Below, piece after piece: positions 59,753 through 63,954 of a stretch of 63,954 bases of DNA. Location of the stretch: positions 1 to 63,954 of the forward strand of contig NZ_JAXEWM010000024.1 in the NCBI RefSeq assembly GCF_034113885.1, written 5' to 3'. Below the pieces are notes generated by a model. It was not told the DNA's origin and did no database searches. It worked only from the letters and a program-made list of their open reading frames with translations. Positions within the stretch are counted from its first letter, which is position 1. Every line of letters begins with the position of its first letter. This DNA comes from Intestinibacter sp034113885. GTDB taxonomy: Bacteria; Bacillota; Clostridia; Peptostreptococcales; Peptostreptococcaceae. The position numbers and the translations under genes are program-made.

Positions 59753-59815
59753 ATAAAGTTGAGAATAGAGAATACAATATCAAAAAAGATTTATATTCTC
59801 TATTCTCAACTTTAT
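59753..59815. repeat. 22-bp perfect inverted repeat upstream of rpoB
   Basis: Arms 59753-59774 and 59794-59815 are exact reverse complements (left arm begins ATAAAGTTGAGAATAGAG), with a 19-nt loop. It lies between the rplL terminator and the rpoB promoter in a 359-nt stretch without genes. On either strand no proper U-run follows. It could be a second terminator-like barrier, an RNase III-type site or a remnant of a mobile repeat. Confidence 0.8.
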
Positions 59816-59838
59816 TTATTAATAATTAGTTATAACTC

Positions 59839-59869
59839 AAAAAAGGTGTCCTACCGAGACACCTTTTTC
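59839..59869 (-). terminator. Terminator after rplL
   Basis: On the minus strand AAAAAGGTGTC pairs with GACACCTTTTT around TCGGTAG, ending in TTTTTTG. The symmetrical A/T flanks make it potentially bidirectional. It closes the rplJ-rplL unit. Confidence 0.92.
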
Positions 59870-59878
59870 TTAAAAAAA

Positions 59879-60244
59879 TTATTTAAGTTCTACTGATGCA
59901 CCAGCAGCTTCTAATTTTTCTTTTATTTGTTCAGCTTCTTCTTTAGAAGCTCCTTCTTTAACAGCTTTAGGAGCGTTATCAACTACTTCTTTAGCGTCTT
60001 TTAATCCTAAACCAGTTATTTCTCTAACTATTTTTATAACTCCAACTTTTGAAGAACCAGCAGATGTTAATATTACATCAAATTCTGATTTTTCTTCTGC
60101 AGCAGCTCCACCTGCAGCAGCACCAGCAACCATTACTGGAGCAGAAGCAGATACACCGAATTTTTCTTCTGCAGCTTTTACTAATTCATTTAATTCTGTA
60201 ACTTTCATTTGTTCTATAGCTTCTAATATTTGTTCTATTGTCAT
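59879..60244 (-). CDS. rplL: 50S ribosomal protein L7/L12
   Basis: 121 aa, the stalk protein that recruits translation GTPases. N-terminal dimer domain MTIEQILEAIEQMKVTELNE, an Ala/Gly-rich hinge (APVMVAGAAAGGAAAEEKSE) and C-terminal domain EFDVILTSAGSSKVGVIKIV, GLGLKDAKEVVDNAPKAVKE. Start at 60244, 8 nt after GGAGG. Confidence 0.98.
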   Translation of the reverse strand: MTIEQILEAIEQMKVTELNELVKAAEEKFGVSASAPVMVAGAAAGGAAAEEKSEFDVILTSAGSSKVGVIKIVREITGLGLKDAKEVVDNAPKAVKEGASKEEAEQIKEKLEAAGASVELK

Positions 60245-60312
60245 TTTTAGCACCTCCGAATTTTTTATTAATTTTTTATTTTTTAATCTTATTTTCTAAA
60301 TTTAACTGACAA

Positions 60313-60816
60313 TTAAGCTTCTTGTCCTTCTTTTTCTTTTATTAAAGCATCTAATAAATATACAAAGTTTGACATTGGAGCCTTTAAGCTTCCAAGTAAT
60401 TTTGCAAGAAGAACTTCTTTTGGTGGTATATTAGCGAACTCAACTATTTGAGCTTCGTTATAGAATGTACCTTCTACTACACCCATTTTTAATTTCATTT
60501 TTGGATGAGCTTCCATAAAGTCTTTTATAACTCTAGCTGGAGCTATTGGATCGTCGTAACCAAATGCTATAGCATTAGTTCCTACTAATAACTCATCGTT
60601 GAATTCTTCTATTCCAACTTCTTTAGCTGCTCTTCTAACTAAAGTGTTTTTGTAAACTTTATATTCAACGCCAGCTTCTCTCATTTTCTTTCTTAATTCT
60701 GTAACTTCTTCTACTGTTAGACCTTTGTAGTCTACAACTATTGTAGAAGATGATTTTTGTAGTTTTTCAACTATTTCAGCAACAACTTGTGATTTAATTT
60801 GTATAGCTTCTCTCAT
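60313..60816 (-). CDS. rplJ: 50S ribosomal protein L10
   Basis: 167 aa, base of the L7/L12 stalk. Typical: AEIVEKLQKSSSTIVVDYKG, VTELRKKMREAGVEYKVYKN, and a C-terminal helix (ANIPPKEVLLAKLLGSLKAP onwards) that binds L12 dimers. L10 in complex with L12 represses its own mRNA through the leader at 60862-60966. Confidence 0.98.
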   Translation of the reverse strand: MREAIQIKSQVVAEIVEKLQKSSSTIVVDYKGLTVEEVTELRKKMREAGVEYKVYKNTLVRRAAKEVGIEEFNDELLVGTNAIAFGYDDPIAPARVIKDFMEAHPKMKLKMGVVEGTFYNEAQIVEFANIPPKEVLLAKLLGSLKAPMSNFVYLLDALIKEKEGQEA

Positions 60817-60861
60817 CAGATGTGCACCTCCTTCACAAAAGTATATTTACCGTACATAATT

Positions 60862-60966
60862 AAAAAAGCTTTTATTTCTAACGTAATGCCAGACATAAAA
60901 GCTCTAGTTTCATTTATCTAAAACCTCGGCAGGAAATTAAGCTCTCGCACCTACTGTCTACGGCAA
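60862..60966 (-). promoter_or_regulatory. L10 leader RNA with terminator
   Basis: On the minus strand the leader contains GCCGTAGACAGTAGGTGC (60949-60966) and TTAATTTCCTGCCGAGG (60925-60941), the conserved L10-binding core of the L10 leader. It is followed by a terminator hairpin AGCTTTTAT/ATAAAAGCT with TTTTTT (60862-60905). Binding of excess L10-L12 favours the terminator and lowers rplJ-rplL expression. Confidence 0.9.
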
Positions 60967-60996
60967 ATTTATTCGTTTTTAACATCAACAAGAGAT

Positions 60997-61025
60997 ATTA
61001 TAACATCATTTTTGACCTATGTCAA
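60997..61025 (-). promoter_or_regulatory. rplJ-rplL promoter
   Basis: TTGACA (61020-61025), a 17-nt spacer and TATAAT (60997-61002) on the minus strand, a perfect consensus pair placed directly after the rplA stop and about 30 nt before the L10 leader. Confidence 0.9.
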
Positions 61026-61032
61026 TACAATA

Positions 61033-61731
61033 TTATTCAGTTACTCTTGCAGGATTTATTTTTACTCCAGGTCCCATAGTTGAAGCAACTGTTACGCTTC
61101 TTAAGTATTGTCCTTTAGCAGCAGATGGTTTTGCTTTTATTATAGCATTCATTAAAACTGAGAAGTTTTCAGTTAATTTTTCTCCACCAAAAGATACTTT
61201 ACCTATAGCAACGTGGATTATATTGTTTTTGTCTAATCTATATTCAACTTTACCAGCTTTGATTTCTTGTACAGCTTTAGTAACATCAAATGTAACTGTT
61301 CCTGATTTTGGGTTTGGCATTAAACCTTTAGGTCCTAATACTCTACCTAATCTACCAACTACACCCATCATGTCTGGAGTAGCAACTACTACATCAAAAT
61401 CAAACCAGTTTTCTTTTTGTATTTTTTGTACTAATTCTTCAGCACCTACAAAATCTGCTCCTGCAGCTTCTGCTTCTTTAGCTTTATCACCTTTAGCGAA
61501 AACTAAAACTTTTTTAGTTTTACCAGTTCCGTGAGGTAATACTATTGCACCTCTAACTTGTTGATCAGCATGTCTTGAGTCAACACCTAATTTTATATGA
61601 GCTTCAACTGTTTCATCGAATTTAGCTGAAGCTATTTCACTTACTAATGCTAAAGCATCTTTAGCATCATATAATTTTGTTCTATCTATTTTTCCTAATG
61701 CTTCTGCATATTTTTTAGTTTTTTTAGCCAT
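61033..61731 (-). CDS. rplA: 50S ribosomal protein L1
   Basis: 232 aa, forms the mobile L1 stalk that releases E-site tRNA and often represses the L11-L1 mRNA. VEAHIKLGVDSRHADQQVRG, VLPHGTGKTKKVLVFAKGDK and GRLGRVLGPKGLMPNPKSGT are family signatures. Two small hairpins in the gap upstream (61762-61790) are candidate L1 targets. Confidence 0.98.
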   Translation of the reverse strand: MAKKTKKYAEALGKIDRTKLYDAKDALALVSEIASAKFDETVEAHIKLGVDSRHADQQVRGAIVLPHGTGKTKKVLVFAKGDKAKEAEAAGADFVGAEELVQKIQKENWFDFDVVVATPDMMGVVGRLGRVLGPKGLMPNPKSGTVTFDVTKAVQEIKAGKVEYRLDKNNIIHVAIGKVSFGGEKLTENFSVLMNAIIKAKPSAAKGQYLRSVTVASTMGPGVKINPARVTE

Positions 61732-61761
61732 TATTTATAATTCCTCCTTGTGGTTATTGTC

Positions 61762-61790
61762 GGCTTTTGCCTCCCACTTCTAACGAAGTG
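61762..61790 (-). promoter_or_regulatory. Tandem hairpins before rplA
   Basis: On the minus strand CACTTC/GAAGTG with a GTTA loop (61775-61790) is followed by GGC/GCC around AAAA (61762-61771), with GGGAGG between them. L1 is known to bind its own mRNA in other bacteria; this is the only structured element in the rplK-rplA gap. Confidence 0.45.
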
Positions 61791-61802
61791 TCTAATTAAT
61801 AA

Positions 61803-62228
61803 TTAGTCTTCTACTACGATACCCATACTTCTAGCAGTACCAGCTATCATGCTCATTGCAGCTTCTACTGATGCAGCGTTTAAGTCAGGCATTTTTAATT
61901 CAGCTATTTCTTTTATTTGAGCTGAAGTTAATGTTGCAACTTTCTTTTTATTTGGTTCTCCTGAAGCTGAATCTAATCCAGCAGCTTTTTTAAGTAATAC
62001 TGCAGCAGGTGGAGTTTTTGTTATAAATGTAAATGATCTATCTTGATATACAGTTATAACAACTGGTATTATCATTCCTGCTTGATCTGCAGTTTTAGCA
62101 TTGAATTCTTTAGTGAATCCCATTATATTAACACCGTGTTGTCCTAATGCTGGACCAACTGGTGGAGCTGGAGTAGCCTTTCCTGCAGGTATTTGTAATT
62201 TTATTTGACCTATAACTTTTTTAGCCAT
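61803..62228 (-). CDS. rplK: 50S ribosomal protein L11
   Basis: 141 aa, GTPase-centre protein needed for factor binding and the stringent response. GQIKLQIPAGKATPAPPVGP, ALGQHGVNIMGFTKEFNAKT, and FTFITKTPPAAVLLKKAAGL, with MSMIAGTARSMGIVVE at the end. The Pro residues of the thiostrepton-site linker (PAPPVGPALGQ) are conserved. Confidence 0.98.
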   Translation of the reverse strand: MAKKVIGQIKLQIPAGKATPAPPVGPALGQHGVNIMGFTKEFNAKTADQAGMIIPVVITVYQDRSFTFITKTPPAAVLLKKAAGLDSASGEPNKKKVATLTSAQIKEIAELKMPDLNAASVEAAMSMIAGTARSMGIVVED

Positions 62229-62259
62229 ATCGAGCGCACCTCCTCAAATTCCTTCTAAA

Positions 62260-62844
62260 TTATATTCTTTCTATGCTCTTTAAATCTATTTCTAGTGATA
62301 CTTCATTACCACTAGAAGCATTTATGCATACTTTTGCCATTTTATTTTTAACGTCGATTTCTTTTACAATTCCACTTTGTCCTTTGAATAAACCGTCACA
62401 AACATTGACTGTTTCGCCAACTTCTATATCTACACGATTTTCACCTATTTTATCTAAATCTATTCCCATAAATTTAACTTCTTCTTCAGTAAGTGGAACT
62501 GGTTTAGAACCTGGTCCTACAAATCCTGTAACACCTTTTGTGTTTCTTACAATATACCATGATTCATCAGTTATTATCATCTTAATAAGAACGTAACTTG
62601 GGTATATTTTTCTTTGTCTTACTTTTGTTTTTTCTTTGATGACTTCTTTTACTTGGCCATCTTCTTTTACTTTTTCTTTTACTTTTGTAGTTTCAATTAC
62701 ATCTTCAGTAGGGACGATAACACTTTTTATACAGTCTTCCATTCCCCTTGTTTTTACTGCTTTTTCTATGGTAGCTTTAACTTTATTTTCATGTCCTGAA
62801 TAAGTATGAACTACATACCATTGTGGTTGTTGTATTTCCGACAT
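62260..62844 (-). CDS. nusG: Transcription antitermination protein NusG
   Basis: 194 aa. NGN domain WYVVHTYSGHENKVKATIEK and GYVLIKMIITDESWYIVRNT-like PSYVLIKMIIT; KOW domain GLFKGQSGIVKEIDVKNKMA at the C-terminus, which binds S10 or Rho. Between them the NGN domain has a Lys/Glu-rich insertion (about 50-75, TTKVKEKVKEDGQVKEVIKE) typical of clostridia. Follows secE by 17 nt. Confidence 0.97.
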   Translation of the reverse strand: MSEIQQPQWYVVHTYSGHENKVKATIEKAVKTRGMEDCIKSVIVPTEDVIETTKVKEKVKEDGQVKEVIKEKTKVRQRKIYPSYVLIKMIITDESWYIVRNTKGVTGFVGPGSKPVPLTEEEVKFMGIDLDKIGENRVDIEVGETVNVCDGLFKGQSGIVKEIDVKNKMAKVCINASSGNEVSLEIDLKSIERI

Positions 62845-62861
62845 TTACATTCTCCTTTTTT

Positions 62862-63086
62862 CTATTTTAATATTAATGCTAATGCACCTGATAAAAGTGT
62901 ATCTAAAGCCCATACTAAAATAGTAAACGAAATAATTGTAGCTAAAACTATACCTGTGTTTTTTAATAACTCAGTTTTTGTTGACCAAGTTACTCTTTTT
63001 AATTCTGCTATAGTTTCCTTAATATAAGTAACTAAACTAAATCTTTGTTTTTTAGACTTATTAGCCTTAACTTCTTGAGTTTTCAT
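62862..63086 (-). CDS. secE: Protein translocase subunit SecE
   Basis: 74 aa, single-helix SecE that clamps SecY. An amphipathic segment FSLVTYIKETIAELKRVTWS, ending in the conserved VTWS(T)K, precedes the membrane helix at about 45-70 (TGIVLATIISFTILVWALDT). Start taken as ATG 63086; a GTG at 63098 is possible, since AAGGATG lies just before it. Sits between rpmG and nusG as is standard. Confidence 0.95.
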   Translation of the reverse strand: MKTQEVKANKSKKQRFSLVTYIKETIAELKRVTWSTKTELLKNTGIVLATIISFTILVWALDTLLSGALALILK

Positions 63087-63113
63087 AATATTACTCACAT
63101 CCTTAAAATATAA

Positions 63114-63263
63114 CTATTTTGTTTCTTTATGAGTAGTATGTTTTTTACAGAATTTGCAATATTTTTTAAGTTCTATTCTGTCTGGGTTATTTTTTTTGTT
63201 TTTTGTAGTGTTGTAGTTTCTTTGTTTGCATTCAGTACATGCTAAAGTAACTCTTACTCTCAT
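63114..63263 (-). CDS. rpmG: 50S ribosomal protein L33
   Basis: 49 aa: MRVRVTLACTECKQRNYNTT, then KNKKNNPDRIELKKYCKFCK and a terminal HTTHKETK. The zinc-binding pairs CTEC and CKFC are intact, so this is the zinc (C+) form. GGAGGTGTAGCAA precedes the ATG. First gene of the rpmG-secE-nusG-rplK-rplA unit. Confidence 0.96.
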   Translation of the reverse strand: MRVRVTLACTECKQRNYNTTKNKKNNPDRIELKKYCKFCKKHTTHKETK

Positions 63264-63368
63264 TTGCTACACCTCCAACTTTTAATACAATAATATATAT
63301 ATTGTTATATAATATTTTGAAACAAATTATCAAAATACTATTACCTTCCTTTAACCATTACCTTGTAT

Positions 63369-63397
63369 AAATTATCATAAATTTAAAGCTATGTCAA
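63369..63397 (-). promoter_or_regulatory. Promoter of rpmG-secE-nusG
   Basis: TTGACA (63392-63397), a 17-nt spacer and TAATTT (63369-63374) on the minus strand; about 105 nt before rpmG. The -10 is weak, but the -35 is perfect. Confidence 0.7.
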
Positions 63398-63414
63398 TGT
63401 TTTTGTTTATTTAC

Positions 63415-63447
63415 TTAAAAAAGAGGAGTATAAAAACCCCTCTTCCT
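63415..63447 (-). terminator. Terminator after tuf copy 2
   Basis: On the minus strand AAGAGG..CCTCTT flanks a GGTTTTTATACT loop and is followed by TTTTTAAG. It ends the second tuf transcript about 25 nt past its stop codon. Confidence 0.85.
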
Positions 63448-63471
63448 TATATATATATTGTAAACAAAATA

Positions 63472-63954
63472 TTATTCTATTATAGTTGCTACAACACCAG
63501 ATGCTACTGTTCTACCACCTTCTCTTATAGCGAATCTTAATCCTTCTTCTACACATATTTTGTTTATTAAGTCAACCTCTATTGTTATGTTGTCTCCTGG
63601 CATTACCATTTCTGTTCCTTCTGGTAATTTACAAGCTCCTGTTACGTCTGTTGTTCTGAAGTAGAATTGTGGTCTATATCCATCGAAGAATGGAGTATGT
63701 CTTCCACCTTCTTCTTTTTTAAGAACGTATATTTCTGCTGTGAATTTTGTATGAGCGTTAACAGTTCCTGGTTTTGCTAAAACTTGTCCTCTTTCGATTT
63801 CGTTTCTTTGTACACCTCTTAATAATGCTCCTATGTTATCTCCAGCTTCTGCGCTGTCTAATAATTTTCTGAACATTTCTATTCCTGTTACTACTACTTT
63901 TCTTGATTCTTCTTTTAATCCTACTATTTCTACTTCGTCTTGGATTTTTAATTG
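63472..63954 (-). CDS. tuf: Elongation factor Tu, copy 2 (3' part, runs off the window)
   Basis: The last 160 codons of a second tuf gene, entering from the right edge in frame; the start lies outside. The protein over this part is identical to copy 1 (47552-48745) from the IQDEVEIVGLKEESRKVVVT region to VVATIIE, with only a few synonymous nucleotide differences. Flanking sequences are unrelated. It precedes the rpmG-secE promoter, a common position for a second tuf in Clostridia. Confidence 0.97.
   Translation of the reverse strand, partial: QLKIQDEVEIVGLKEESRKVVVTGIEMFRKLLDSAEAGDNIGALLRGVQRNEIERGQVLAKPGTVNAHTKFTAEIYVLKKEEGGRHTPFFDGYRPQFYFRTTDVTGACKLPEGTEMVMPGDNITIEVDLINKICVEEGLRFAIREGGRTVASGVVATIIE

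Noticed and set aside
63472..63876. Independent 134-aa protein starting at an internal Met
   Set aside because: It is the C-terminal part of the second tuf gene, whose frame continues to the window edge.

Overview
The window is AT-rich DNA from a low-GC Gram-positive spore-former of the class Clostridia, most likely family Peptostreptococcaceae (relatives of Clostridioides, Romboutsia, Intestinibacter). The evidence is the 5' end of a 16S rRNA gene at the left edge, the spore-germination amidase CwlD, clostridial-type ribosomal proteins (zinc-ribbon S14, long S3) and the gene order of the ribosomal super-operon. The genus cannot be fixed from what is visible. Nearly everything is on the minus strand; only a LysR regulator (10999-11895) and a PrpR-type regulator (25043-26821) read plus.

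Right half (27059-63954): the core gene-expression block, read right to left: tuf copy 2, rpmG-secE-nusG-rplK-rplA, rplJ-rplL behind an L10 leader, rpoB-rpoC, rpsL-rpsG-fusA-tuf copy 1, the S10-spc-alpha operons from rpsJ to rplQ, the ECF vitamin-transporter module ecfA1-ecfA2-ecfT, truA and rplM-rpsI. Two genes too short for routine ORF calling, rpmJ (34477-34590) and rpmG (63114-63263), were read from the sequence. Matching sigma-A promoters with 17-bp spacers, terminators and several structured leaders can be read between the operons.

Left half (1-26900): accessory and metabolic genes. From right to left these are: a six-gene acid-sugar or hydroxyacid catabolic operon (iron alcohol dehydrogenase, PdxA2-like dehydrogenase, DUF1537 kinase, DapA-like aldolase, D-2-hydroxyacid dehydrogenase, SLC13 transporter), divergent from its PrpR-like regulator; a second anion transporter of the ArsB/CitMHS type; a broken ridA remnant; a small membrane-protein gene and a MarR gene that share one operator; a ZTP riboswitch controlling a split purine pathway end (PurO-type IMP cyclohydrolase plus stand-alone AICAR transformylase); a LysR gene; a padR-DUF2812-membrane protein operon with a large palindromic operator; a complete sucrose PTS operon (scrR, scrA, scrB, scrK); a TetR-controlled ABC exporter; cwlD; and a 16S rRNA gene with tandem promoters.

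The most interesting parts are (i) the acid-sugar operon, whose PrpR-family regulator has lost the GAFTGA and Walker B elements needed for sigma-54 activation and whose intergenic region carries four GTTTC/GAAAC elements embedded in two divergent sigma-A promoters; (ii) the ZTP riboswitch in front of a split purO-purH pair; (iii) self-regulating promoter-operator designs for the TetR, PadR, MarR and LacI regulators; and (iv) unexplained structured leaders before prpR, rpsL and rpoB. No intact insertion sequence, prophage, CRISPR array or tRNA gene was seen.
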